Shown here one piece after another: positions 1-7,525 of a DNA stretch of 64,000 bases (positions within the stretch are counted from its first letter, which is position 1; every line of letters starts with the position of its first letter). This stretch comes from Actinoplanes sp. L3-i22 (lineage in GTDB: Bacteria > Actinomycetota > Actinomycetes > Mycobacteriales > Micromonosporaceae): assembly GCF_019704555.1 (NCBI RefSeq), contig NZ_AP024745.1, positions 11,893,501-11,957,500 of the forward strand, in the 5' to 3' direction. The notes under the pieces are model-generated. The model searched no databases. It was not told where the DNA came from and was given only the letters and a program-made list of their open reading frames with translations. The position numbers were made by a program, and so were the translations under genes.

Positions 1-1
1 G

Positions 2-688
2 CAGCTCACCGACATCGCCGGCCCCCGGGTGCACATCCGCCCGATCGAGGGCCTGCCGCTGCTGCACGTCGAGGAGCCCACGCTCTCCGGCCCCGGCTGG
101 CTGATCAAGAACCTGATCGACCGGGTCGTCGCCGCGATCGGCCTGCTCCTGATCAGCCCGATCCTCGCGGTGATCGCGCTCGGCATCCGGCTCTCCGACC
201 CCGGCCCGGTGATCTTCCGGCAGACCCGGGTCGGCCACGACGGCCAGACGTTCAAGGTCTGGAAGTTCCGGACGATGTACGTCGACGCCGAGGAGCGCAA
301 GGCCACGCTGGAGGAGCTCAACGAGTCCGACGGCATGCTCTTCAAGATGAAGCACGACCCGCGGATCTTCGCCTTCGGCCAGAAACTGCGCGCGACGTCG
401 CTGGACGAGCTGCCCCAGCTGATCAACGTGCTCAAGGGCGAGATGTCGCTGGTCGGGCCGCGCCCGCTGCCCGCCGACGACGGCGACTACCTGGGCGACG
501 TCCGCCGACGCCTCCTGGTCCGGCCCGGCATCACCGGGTTGTGGCAGGTCAGCGGCCGCTCCGACCTGTCCTGGGACGAAGCGGTCCGGCTGGACCTCTA
601 CTACGTCGACAACTGGTCGCTCACCTACGACCTGAGCATCCTGTGGCGCACGATCTGGGTGGTTCTGCGGCGCAAGGGCGCTTACTGA
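2..688 (+). CDS. Sugar transferase (undecaprenyl-phosphate sugar-phosphotransferase type), 5' end outside window
   Basis: The reading frame is open from the window edge, so the first visible GTG (29) is not the true start. What is visible is a complete bacterial sugar transferase domain: a membrane-entry helix (KNLIDRVVAAIGLLL), the motifs PVIFRQTRVG and FKVWKFRTM, then DELPQLINVLKGEMSLVGPRP and PGITGLWQVSGRS near the C-terminus. These enzymes move a sugar phosphate from a nucleotide sugar onto undecaprenyl phosphate at the inner membrane face, starting exopolysaccharide or glycan assembly. Full-length relatives run to about 450-500 residues with several N-terminal membrane helices, which lie to the left. 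A strong terminator follows 15 bp after the stop, so this is the last gene of its unit. The donor sugar cannot be told from sequence. Confidence 0.9.
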   Translation, partial: QLTDIAGPRVHIRPIEGLPLLHVEEPTLSGPGWLIKNLIDRVVAAIGLLLISPILAVIALGIRLSDPGPVIFRQTRVGHDGQTFKVWKFRTMYVDAEERKATLEELNESDGMLFKMKHDPRIFAFGQKLRATSLDELPQLINVLKGEMSLVGPRPLPADDGDYLGDVRRRLLVRPGITGLWQVSGRSDLSWDEAVRLDLYYVDNWSLTYDLSILWRTIWVVLRRKGAY

Positions 689-703
689 CCGACAGCTTTC
701 CGG

Positions 704-732
704 AACGGCCCGCTCCTTGCGGGCCGTTTTTT
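704..732 (+). terminator. Intrinsic terminator after sugar transferase
   Basis: Perfect 10-bp stem (AACGGCCCGC / GCGGGCCGTT) with a 5-nt loop, running into six T residues. This is the clearest rho-independent terminator in the window. Confidence 0.92.
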
Positions 733-751
733 GTTGCCTCAGGCTTCGCCA

Positions 752-893
752 TCAAGATCTTTTTTGCCTCGGCTGCGGCCAATAACTGATCGTCGCTCCC
801 GCGGGGACCCCTGCGGGCTTCGCAGGGCGCTGGCGCGCCCAGAACGCGAAGCCCTCCGGGGCGATGTCCGTGGGTGGTTGCGGCCCCAAAACC
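752..893 (+). repeat. Dispersed ~145-bp repeat, copy 1
   Basis: One of three related intergenic sequences in the window (others at 21711-21857 and, inverted, 27463-27617). Shared blocks in order: an aagatc/T-rich segment, TTGCCTCGG, GATCGTCGCTCCCGCGGGGA, a nested hairpin, then GGGCGATGTCCGTGGGTGG. In this copy the outer stem is GGGCTTCGC/GCGAAGCCC and the inner stem GGGCGC/GCGCCC. It lies just past the terminator of the upstream gene. No protein-coding signal. Confidence 0.88.
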
Positions 894-925
894 CCGTCAC
901 CGAGCAGCGGAAACGTCGCCTCCGG

Positions 926-946
926 GAACTTTCTCCAAAAAAGTTC
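926..946. other. Short perfect hairpin GAACTTT-N7-AAAGTTC
   Basis: A 7-bp perfect inverted repeat right of repeat copy 1, A/T-rich against its background. The rest of 894-1316 holds no gene that I can support; the long open frames there on either strand are by-products of GC bias. Confidence 0.5.
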
Positions 947-1255
947 GGCCGGGGTGTCACCTGAGCCGGCCGGAAGCCACGTCTATCCAGGCGTCAGTCC
1001 ATTGAGCACAGCGGGCTGAGGGAGGATCACGACCGGCGCGCCCGGCGTGTCACTGCGGTCCGGCTGCCACGGGGGGAGCCAGACGAGCGACCCGCCGGGC
1101 GTCCGCCACGCCCGTGTCCACAACCCCGTCAACGCCCCAAGCCGGATCGTTCAGCCGCAGGTCCGCTTGCTCCGGGGTCGCGGGGGATCGACTGCCTGAT
1201 CGTGCTGGGCCGACTGCTTGGTCGCGGGACCGGTTTGCCGGGGCACGCGGGCGAG

Positions 1256-1264
1256 TTATCCACA
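1256..1264 (+). promoter_or_regulatory. DnaA-box-like 9-mer TTATCCACA
   Basis: Exact match to the classical DnaA box, 53 bp upstream of the LytS-type kinase start. A single box can occur by chance; it is listed because similar boxes cluster at 3448-3521, 40703-40839 and 63434-63486. Confidence 0.35.
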
Positions 1265-1316
1265 GGCGTGGAAGTGGGCATGGCGCGCGGGGCGGGAAGG
1301 CGACAGGATCTGTGCC

Positions 1317-2516
1317 GTGGCGGGACAGATCGGAAGCGTGCTGGCGGTCATCGCCGTGCTGGCGGCATTGGCCGCCGCGGTGGTGGCCGTGTTGCGGCTG
1401 CGCGCCCGCCGCGGGATCGCCACCACCATGCAGCGCGCCACCTGGGAGGTGCTGCACACCGCGTCGCTGGCCGCCGAGCCGCTGCGGGCCGGGCTCACCC
1501 CGGCCACCGCCGCCAAGGCCGCGCGACATCTGCGCACGCTGGTGGGCGCGGTCGGCCTGAGCCTGTCCGACGGTGATCGTTGCCTGGCGTTCGACGGCCG
1601 CGGCGCCCACCACAGCGACCAGTTCACCGCCGCCGCCCAGCGGGCTCTCGGCAGCCGGCGGTCGGTCGTCCTGACCGCCGGTGACCTGCCCTGCGATCGG
1701 GTGGACTGCGTGGTCCGCGGCGCGGTGGTCGCCCCGCTGCCCGGGCCGGGCGTGGCCGCCGCCGGTGCGGCCGCCCTGGTCGCGGTCTCCGACGGCCCAC
1801 CCGCGCCGGGCCTGGTTCAGGCCACGCTGGAGGCGGCCCGCTGGGCGAGCTCGCAGCTCGCGCTCGCCGAGCTGGACACGTCGCGGGAGCGGCTGGCCCG
1901 GGCCGAGGTGCGAGCGCTGCGCGCGCAGATCAGCCCGCACTTCATCTACAACGCGCTGACCGCGATCGCCTCGTTCGTGCGCACCGACCCGGAGCGCGCC
2001 CGCGAGCTGATCCTGGAGTTCGCCGAGTTCACGAGATACTCGTTCCGGGCCCACGGCGAGTTCACCACGCTCGCCGAGGAGCTGCGCTCGATCGATCGTT
2101 ATCTGACCATCGAGCGGGCCCGGTTCGGCGACCGGCTGCAGGTCCGGCTGCAGATCGCGCCCGAGGTGCTGCCCGTCGGTCTCCCGTTCCTGTGCCTGCA
2201 GCCCCTGGTGGAGAACGCGGTTCGCCACGGCCTGTCCCGCAAACCCGGCGTCGGTATGGTGAGCATCGAGGCACGTGACGCCGGCGCGGAGTGCCACATC
2301 ACGGTCGAGGACGACGGCGTCGGCATGGACCCGTCGGTGTTCGGCCAGGACAGTTCGGACAATGAGGATGGCCAGCACGTCGGCCTGGTGAATGTGGACG
2401 AACGCCTGCGCTCGGTGTTCGGCGACCACCACGGCCTGGTCGTCGAGACGGCGCCCGGAGCGGGGACGAAGGTGAGCATGCGAGTGCCGAAATTCCACCC
2501 ACAGGTGCGAGCATGA
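1317..2516 (+). CDS. LytS-type sensor histidine kinase
   Basis: Sensor kinase of a LytS/LytTR two-component system, 399 aa from GTG 1317. I chose this start because the protein then opens with its membrane helix (residues about 4-26); an upstream GTG at 1218 would add 33 basic residues of no family character. After the helix comes a GAF-like sensory region (about 60-185), then the His_kinase (PF06580-type) block with phospho-acceptor His208 in QISPHFIYN, and an ATPase domain with N-box QPLVENAVRHG (about 295) and G-box VEDDGVGMD (about 331). Its stop overlaps the start of a repeat ORF (ATGA), and the LytTR regulator follows 178 bp on. The signal sensed is unknown. Confidence 0.88.
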   Translation: MAGQIGSVLAVIAVLAALAAAVVAVLRLRARRGIATTMQRATWEVLHTASLAAEPLRAGLTPATAAKAARHLRTLVGAVGLSLSDGDRCLAFDGRGAHHSDQFTAAAQRALGSRRSVVLTAGDLPCDRVDCVVRGAVVAPLPGPGVAAAGAAALVAVSDGPPAPGLVQATLEAARWASSQLALAELDTSRERLARAEVRALRAQISPHFIYNALTAIASFVRTDPERARELILEFAEFTRYSFRAHGEFTTLAEELRSIDRYLTIERARFGDRLQVRLQIAPEVLPVGLPFLCLQPLVENAVRHGLSRKPGVGMVSIEARDAGAECHITVEDDGVGMDPSVFGQDSSDNEDGQHVGLVNVDERLRSVFGDHHGLVVETAPGAGTKVSMRVPKFHPQVRA

Positions 2517-2698
2517 CCGCTGCTCTGGCCGGCGCCGGCCACACTTCGCGCGCGGGCACGATCACTGCTCGGGCCGGGGGCGACGGGGCTTCGCGGGCGG
2601 GCGTGATCGCTGGCCGGGTCGGGGCGGGCAACACTTTGCGGGCGGGTGTGGTCGCTGCTCGGGTCGGGGTTGACGGGGCTTTGCGGGGGTGGGCATGA
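2513..2698 (+). CDS. Possible small repeat peptide between kinase and regulator
   Basis: A 61-codon frame starts in an ATGA overlap with the kinase stop and stays open to overlap the first codons of the response regulator. It is made of a 15-residue repeat (for example GHTSRAGTITARAGG, then DGASRAGVIAGRVGA) encoded by a 45-bp tandem DNA repeat. Because 45 is a multiple of three, the frame would remain open in any case. I recognise no family. It could be a translated linker that couples kinase and regulator expression, or simply a minisatellite. Confidence 0.25.
   Translation: MTAALAGAGHTSRAGTITARAGGDGASRAGVIAGRVGAGNTLRAGVVAARVGVDGALRGWA
2540..2690. repeat. 45-bp tandem repeat, about 3.4 units
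   Basis: Units begin with CTTCGCG/CTTTGCG at 2544, 2589, 2634 and 2679, exactly 45 bp apart, diverged by a few bases. The array fills nearly all of the space between the LytS-type kinase and the LytTR regulator. Confidence 0.85.
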
Positions 2699-3450
2699 GT
2701 CTTGTCGTGCTGGCGGTGGATGACGAGCCACCGGCGCTGGACGAGCTGGCCTACCTGTTGAACGCGGACGGCCGGGTGGCACACGTGCACCGGGCCGGCG
2801 ACGCGACCGAGGCGCTGCGGGTGCTGCGCGACACCGAGGTGGACGCGGTCTTCCTGGACATCCGGATGCCCGGGCTGGACGGCATGGAGCTGGCCCGCAT
2901 CCTGCGCCGGTTCGCGCATCCGCCGGCGATCGTCTTCGTCACGGCCTATGACGACGGCGCGGTGGACGCGTTCGACCTGGGCGTGACGGACTACGTGCGG
3001 AAACCGGTGCGCGCCGAGCGGCTCGGCGAGTCGTTGCGGCGGGTGGCCGGGCTGCGGGCCGCCGCGACACCGGCGACGTCCGCCGCCGCGGCCACGCTGC
3101 CGGACGAGCCGGCGATCCCGGTCGAGCTGGCCGGCACCACCCGGATGCTGCCCCGCTCCTCGGTGCGGTGGGTGGAGGCGCAGGGCGACTACGCGCGGCT
3201 GCACACCGCGGAGGCTTCTCACCTGGTCCGGGTCTCGCTGGCGACGCTGGCCGAGCGCTGGGCGAATGCCGGTTTCGTCCGGATCCATCGATCGTTCCTG
3301 GTGCAGTTGCGGCTGGTCACCGAGCTGCGGTTGACCGGTTCCGGCTATGTGGTGGCGGTCGACGGCGTCGAGCTTCCGGTCAGCCGACGGCACACGCGAG
3401 AGCTGAAAGATCGTCTGATTCGTGCCGCCAAGCACGACTGGACCCGCTAA
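2695..3450 (+). CDS. LytTR-family response regulator
   Basis: Partner of the upstream LytS-type kinase, 251 aa. The N-terminal receiver has the acidic pair in AVDDEP, phospho-acceptor Asp55 (FLDIRMPG) and the conserved Lys in VRKPVR. After an Ala/Pro-rich linker (about 120-140) comes a LytTR DNA-binding domain with its typical blocks VRWVEAQGDYARLHT, FVRIHRSFLVQL and VELPVSRRH. I use ATG 2695; a GTG two codons upstream is also possible. LytTR regulators commonly control cell-wall, autolysin or transporter genes, but no target is evident here. A run of DnaA-box-like sites begins at its stop codon. Confidence 0.9.
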   Translation: MSLVVLAVDDEPPALDELAYLLNADGRVAHVHRAGDATEALRVLRDTEVDAVFLDIRMPGLDGMELARILRRFAHPPAIVFVTAYDDGAVDAFDLGVTDYVRKPVRAERLGESLRRVAGLRAAATPATSAAAATLPDEPAIPVELAGTTRMLPRSSVRWVEAQGDYARLHTAEASHLVRVSLATLAERWANAGFVRIHRSFLVQLRLVTELRLTGSGYVVAVDGVELPVSRRHTRELKDRLIRAAKHDWTR

Positions 3451-3521
3451 TCCACACCACTATCCACAGCCTCACCGACTTTCCCACAGAGTTATCCACA
3501 GGCTGGCGGGGGTTAACCACA
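3448..3521 (+). promoter_or_regulatory. Cluster of five DnaA-box-like 9-mers
   Basis: Same-orientation 9-mers at 3448 (TAATCCACA), 3460 (CTATCCACA), 3480 (TTTCCCACA), 3492 (TTATCCACA, perfect) and 3513 (TTAACCACA). Start-to-start spacing is 12, 20, 12 and 21 bp, so alternate sites fall on the same helical face. The cluster begins in the last codons of the LytTR gene. Confidence 0.55.
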
Positions 3522-3683
3522 AGCCCGCCTTAAGGCGTCGACGCTCTTCCACCGGCCCGGCGGCGGCCTTCCGGAATGCCTCGCAAGCCCGGCACCACCT
3601 GCGCAAACGATCAACTGGAGCGGCTGCCGACGCGCACCGGAGAATCGATGTCCGTTACTGGTCAGCGCCAAAATCCGGGCCGC

Positions 3684-3859
3684 GCCGGGATGCGGACGGC
3701 CGTAATCGTCTCGGCCGTGCACGCCACGCCGGGATCCGGGCGGGCGTGGTCGTCTCGACCGTGTGCGCCACGCCGGGATGCGGACGGCCGTGGTCGTCTC
3801 GGCCGTGTGCGCCACGCCGGGATCCGGGCGGGCGTGGTCGTCTCGACCGTGTGCGCCAC
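3684..3859. repeat. 44-bp tandem repeat, four units in ABAB order
   Basis: Units start at 3684, 3728, 3772 and 3816. Units 1 and 3 share GATGCGGACGGCCGT; units 2 and 4 share GATCCGGGCGGGCGT, so the array arose by doubling an 88-bp pair. The A units carry a 7-bp inverted repeat ACGGCCG/CGGCCGT. No gene is supported between 3451 and 4167. Confidence 0.93.
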
Positions 3860-4033
3860 CGCGGGATCATCTCCACAGTTCGTTCACAACTCCACCCCCA
3901 GCCCTCCCCGACCGGTCAATAGGCTGCTGCCCACACGACGCGAGCCGGTGAGTCACGGGGGCGCACCGGTCCGCGTCGTGTGCAGGGCAAACCTTAGGAT
4001 CCGGTCGGCAAGCCGGGTCCGAAGAAACACGGC

Positions 4034-4150
4034 GCAGCGCCGAAGCAGTGGCAAGGCAGCGGTAGAAGCGGCACCACAGCGGTGGCAAGGCAGCGGCAGC
4101 AGCGGCGCCGAAGCAGTAGCAGGGCAGCGATAGATCAGCGGTGAAGCAGC
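4034..4150. repeat. Degenerate GCAGCGG-rich repeat before OmpR-type regulator
   Basis: Imperfect repeats around GAAGCAGTGGCAAGGCAGCGG; the block beginning CGCCGAAGCAGT recurs about 67 bp later. The last copy runs into the AAGGGG Shine-Dalgarno sequence of the following regulator. Confidence 0.65.
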
Positions 4151-4167
4151 GGTAAGGGGTGACGGCG

Positions 4168-4857
4168 ATGGAGACGACGGCCGAGCGACGGGTTCTCGTC
4201 GTGGAGGACGATCGGGCCATCGCCGACGCCGTGGCCGCCCGGCTGCGTGCCGAGGGGTTCCTGGTGCAGATCGCCGGGGACGGGCCGAGCGCGGTCGAGG
4301 CGGCCCGGCGCACCCCGCCGGACGTGATCGTCCTGGACGTGATGCTGCCCGGCTTCGACGGTCTCGAGGTGTGCCGCCGGATCCAGGCCGAGCGCCCGGT
4401 CCCGGTGCTGATGCTGACCGCCCGCGGCGAGGAGACCGACCTGCTGGTCGGCCTGGCGGTCGGCGCCGACGACTACATGGCCAAGCCGTTCTCGATGCGC
4501 GAGCTGGCCGCCCGGGTGCACGCGCTGCTGCGCCGGGTCAGCAAGGTGCAGCCGAAGGCCGGCCCGCCGACGCTCCGGTTCGGGGACCTGGAGATCAACC
4601 AGGCCGAGCGGCGGGTGCTGCGCGGCGGCGCCGAGAAGCACCTCACGCCGACCGAGTTCGACCTGCTCGTGCACCTGGCCCGGGCGCCGCGCACGGTGCT
4701 GCCCCGGGAGCGGCTGCTGGCCGACGTGTGGGGCTGGGCGGACGCCTCCGGCACCCGGACGGTCGACAGCCACATCAAGGGGCTGCGGCGCAAGCTCGGG
4801 GCGGACCTCATCCGTACCGTGCACGGGGTTGGTTATGCCTTGGAAGTCGACCGATGA
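4168..4857 (+). CDS. OmpR/PhoB-family response regulator
   Basis: 229-aa DNA-binding response regulator. Receiver domain: VVEDDRAIADA, phospho-acceptor Asp57 in IVLDVMLPGFDG, and AKPFSMREL with the conserved Lys. A winged-helix effector domain (about 135-229) carries the signatures LTPTEFDLLVHLAR and RTVDSHIKGLRRKLG. I prefer ATG 4168 over GTG 4159 because AAGGGG sits about 10 nt before the ATG but touches the GTG. The stop overlaps the kinase start by ATGA, so the pair is translationally coupled, and a membrane protein follows in the same unit. Confidence 0.93.
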   Translation: METTAERRVLVVEDDRAIADAVAARLRAEGFLVQIAGDGPSAVEAARRTPPDVIVLDVMLPGFDGLEVCRRIQAERPVPVLMLTARGEETDLLVGLAVGADDYMAKPFSMRELAARVHALLRRVSKVQPKAGPPTLRFGDLEINQAERRVLRGGAEKHLTPTEFDLLVHLARAPRTVLPRERLLADVWGWADASGTRTVDSHIKGLRRKLGADLIRTVHGVGYALEVDR

Positions 4858-5906
4858 GCGCGCGGTTGATGCAGCTCATCCACGACGTGGCGGCTCGGCT
4901 GTTCCGGTGGCTGCCACGGCCGCTCGACCCGGTGCGGTCGATCAAGGCGAAGCTGTCGCTGGCGCTCGGGTTCGCCGGCGGGATCGGGTTGCTGGTCTTC
5001 CTGTGGAGCATCGACTTCTACCGCGTGGACGTGCTCTGGATCGGCATCGCGGCCGCGTTGGGCCTGGTCACGCTGCAGGTGATGGCGCACGGGGCGACGA
5101 TCCCGCTGCGCGAGATGACGGTCGCGGCCCGGGCGATGGCGCGCGGCGACTACACCACCCGGATCCGCACCCGGTCCCAGGACGAGGTCGGTGAGCTGGC
5201 CGAGGCGTTCAACCAGATGGCCGCGGATCTGGCCGCCGCGGACCGGCAGCGCCGCGAGCTGATCGCGAACGTGTCGCACGAGCTGCGTACGCCGATCACC
5301 GCCCTCCGGGGCCTGCTGGAGAACATCGTCGACGGGGTGGCCGACACCGATCCGGAGACGATGCGCACCGCCCTCACCCAGACCGAGCGGCTCAGCCGTC
5401 TGGTCGGTGACCTGCTGGACCTGTCCCGGCTGGACGCCGGCGTGGTGCCGCTGCGCCGGGAGCTGATCGACGTGCCGGAGTTCCTGGACGACGTGGTCCG
5501 GGAGGCGAAGGTGAACGCGGACGGCATCGGGCACGACGTCCGGTTCGAGGTCGCCACCCCGGCCCTGGTGCTCCCCGGCGACCGGGAGCGGCTGCACCAG
5601 GTCTTCGCGAACCTGCTGGACAACGCGACCCGGCACAGCCCGCGCGGCGGTCTGGTCACGCTGCGCGCCGAGCGCCGCGACGAGCAGGTGCTGTTCGCCG
5701 TCGCCGATCAGGGTGACGGCATCCCGGTGGCGGACCGGGAGCGGGTCTTCGAACGCTTCACCCGTGGCGAGCGGCCGACCGGCGGCGGTACCGGCCTGGG
5801 CCTGGCCATCGCCCGCTGGGTGGTGCAGCTCCACAACGGAACGATCGCCGTGGTCGAACCCGCCGAGCGGCGCGGTTGCCACATCCACGTACGCCTGCCC
5901 CTGTAG
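4854..5906 (+). CDS. HAMP-containing sensor histidine kinase
   Basis: 350-aa membrane sensor kinase, cognate of the regulator it overlaps by four bases. Two membrane helices at about 38-60 and 62-82 enclose almost no extracytoplasmic loop, which suggests sensing within or at the membrane. A HAMP domain follows (about 82-135), then HisKA with His142 in NVSHELRTP, then the ATPase domain with NLLDNATRHSP, DQGDGIP and GGGTGLGLAI. All catalytic boxes look intact. The short sensor region is typical of stress or envelope sensors. Confidence 0.92.
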   Translation: MSARLMQLIHDVAARLFRWLPRPLDPVRSIKAKLSLALGFAGGIGLLVFLWSIDFYRVDVLWIGIAAALGLVTLQVMAHGATIPLREMTVAARAMARGDYTTRIRTRSQDEVGELAEAFNQMAADLAAADRQRRELIANVSHELRTPITALRGLLENIVDGVADTDPETMRTALTQTERLSRLVGDLLDLSRLDAGVVPLRRELIDVPEFLDDVVREAKVNADGIGHDVRFEVATPALVLPGDRERLHQVFANLLDNATRHSPRGGLVTLRAERRDEQVLFAVADQGDGIPVADRERVFERFTRGERPTGGGTGLGLAIARWVVQLHNGTIAVVEPAERRGCHIHVRLPL

Positions 5907-5919
5907 AAGAGGAAACGAC

Positions 5920-7494
5920 ATGTCCACGGCACCTCCAGCTCTACAGAAGCCGCAAATGCCGATAAATGGTCAGCTCCACGGCCCCTGGCCGGAGTGGCGG
6001 CCGTGGCGCAAGCGGGTGCCCGGCCCGCCCCGGCCGGCCTCGCCGCGAACGCTCGCCGCGATCGCCGGCGCCGTCGCGGTGGCCGTGCTGAGCTTCCCGC
6101 TCGCGCAGACCGGCGTCGGCTGGCTGATCACCGCGGTCGCCGCCGCGATCGCGCTGCTGGTGGCCCGGCCCGCGACGAGCAGCGTTCCGGTGCTGGTCGA
6201 CCGGCCGGCGCCACGGCCGCGCTGGGACCAGTACGCCTGGGGCGCGGCCACGATCGCCCTGCTCGGGGTAGGCACGTTCCGCGCGGCGGGCTGGCTCTTC
6301 GTGCTCTGCGTGCTCACCGCGACCCTGACGTTCGCACTGGCGATCGGGGCGGGGCGGTCGATGCGGGCGGTGTTCACGACGTACACAATCGGGCCTTTTG
6401 CGATGTTGTCGGCGCTGCCCTGGGTGGTTCGCGGCCTGGCCCGGCTGCGACGTCCCGGGAAGGGGGGCGCCGGCACGGTCCGGATCGTCGCCACCGCCGC
6501 CGTCTCGGTCGTCCTGCTCGCGGTCTTCGGCCTGCTGTTCGCCTCCGCCGACGCCGAGTTCGCCCGGGTGACCAGCGCGCTCGTCCCGGACATCAGCGTG
6601 CCGGGCGTGTTCCGCTGGGTGTTCGTCAGCTGCCTCGTCACCCCGGTGCTGGCCGGCGCCGCCTACCTGCGGGTCGCCCCGCCGAACCTGCGCGACCTGG
6701 ATCGCACCGAGGGCCGCAAGGTCAACCGGCTGGAGTGGGCCGTGCCGCTGGGCCTGCTGACCCTGCTCTTCGCGGCGTTCGTCACGGTGCAGCTGACCGT
6801 GCTGTTCGGCGGGGAGGAGTACGTCCGGAGCACCACCGGCCTGACCTACGCGCAGTATGCCCGGGGCGGCTTCTGGCAGCTCTGCTTCATCATCGGGCTG
6901 ACCCTGGCGGTGCTGGCCGGCGCGGCCCGCTGGGCACCGCGCGAGGCGCCCGGCGACCGGGTCGTGTTTCGCGCGATCCTCGGCGCGCTGACCCTGCTCA
7001 CCCTGGTCATCGTCGCGTCGTCGCTGGTCCGGATGCAGGTCTACATCGACGCCTACGGCCTGACCCGGATGCGCCTGCTGGTCGCCTGCTGCGAGGTGTG
7101 GTTCGGGGTCATCCTGGTCCTGGTGCTGCTGGCCGGCATCCGGATCCGCGCGGCCTGGCTGCCCCGCGCGGCGATCGCGGCCGGGGTGTTCGCCCTGATC
7201 GGCCTGGCGGTGGCGAACCCGGACCTGCTGATCGCCCGGAACCAGCTGGACCGCTCGGCCGACCGGATCGACGTCGGCTATCTGTCCACCCTGTCCCCGG
7301 ACGCCGTCCCGGCGATCGCCGAGATGACCGATCCCGTCGACCGCACCTGCGTGCTGTTCCAGATCAGCCTGGACCTGGGCGAGCGCGAGTGGCGGACCTG
7401 GAACCTGGGCCGGGAGACCGCCGCCGGCCTGATCGGCGACAACCTCTACCCGATGGACCCCCGCTCATGCTCGGCATCGCGGTACGGCTATTGA
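5920..7494 (+). CDS. Polytopic membrane protein, DUF4153/DUF4173-like
   Basis: 524-aa integral membrane protein with roughly ten hydrophobic segments and a Pro/Arg-rich cytoplasmic N-terminus. The block around YAQYARGGFWQL between helices is characteristic of the DUF4173/DUF4153 group, whose function is unknown. Start ATG 5920 has a good Shine-Dalgarno sequence (GAGGAAA) and lies 13 bp after the kinase stop, so it is very probably the third gene of the regulator-kinase operon. It may be a target or an accessory sensor; that is inference from position. Confidence 0.75.
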   Translation: MSTAPPALQKPQMPINGQLHGPWPEWRPWRKRVPGPPRPASPRTLAAIAGAVAVAVLSFPLAQTGVGWLITAVAAAIALLVARPATSSVPVLVDRPAPRPRWDQYAWGAATIALLGVGTFRAAGWLFVLCVLTATLTFALAIGAGRSMRAVFTTYTIGPFAMLSALPWVVRGLARLRRPGKGGAGTVRIVATAAVSVVLLAVFGLLFASADAEFARVTSALVPDISVPGVFRWVFVSCLVTPVLAGAAYLRVAPPNLRDLDRTEGRKVNRLEWAVPLGLLTLLFAAFVTVQLTVLFGGEEYVRSTTGLTYAQYARGGFWQLCFIIGLTLAVLAGAARWAPREAPGDRVVFRAILGALTLLTLVIVASSLVRMQVYIDAYGLTRMRLLVACCEVWFGVILVLVLLAGIRIRAAWLPRAAIAAGVFALIGLAVANPDLLIARNQLDRSADRIDVGYLSTLSPDAVPAIAEMTDPVDRTCVLFQISLDLGEREWRTWNLGRETAAGLIGDNLYPMDPRSCSASRYGY

Positions 7495-7519
7495 CAAACC
7501 GGCACGGGCGGCGAGACTG
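7491..7519 (+). promoter_or_regulatory. Possible promoter for DUF485/symporter pair 1
   Basis: TTGACA at 7491-7496 overlaps the end of the upstream gene; 17 bp on lies AGACTG, a weak -10. The start codon at 7526 has no Shine-Dalgarno sequence, which would fit a leaderless transcript. Confidence 0.35.
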
Positions 7520-7525
7520 CCGGAC

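Noticed and set aside
1050..2498. Long minus-strand open frame antisense to the LytS-type kinase
   Set aside because: High GC third positions keep antisense frames open; the translation is Arg/Gly/Asp/Gln-rich without domains, while the plus strand encodes a clear kinase. The same applies to long antisense frames over 15344-17089, 18614-20677, 44820-47135 and 49147-50910.
3448..3521. Chromosomal oriC
   Set aside because: DnaA-box-like sites are present, but dnaA, dnaN and an AT-rich unwinding region are not.
3684..3859. Possible CRISPR array
   Set aside because: Units are contiguous and tandem with no spacers; no cas genes nearby. The same holds for the other arrays.
3576..4133. 185-codon plus-strand frame across the 44-bp repeats
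   Set aside because: It is only a translation of tandem repeats, with no start signals and no domain.
4371..4853. Extension of the histidine kinase frame into the OmpR regulator gene
   Set aside because: The frame is open from 4371 but the upstream part is a shadow of the regulator; the ATGA overlap at 4854 is the natural start.
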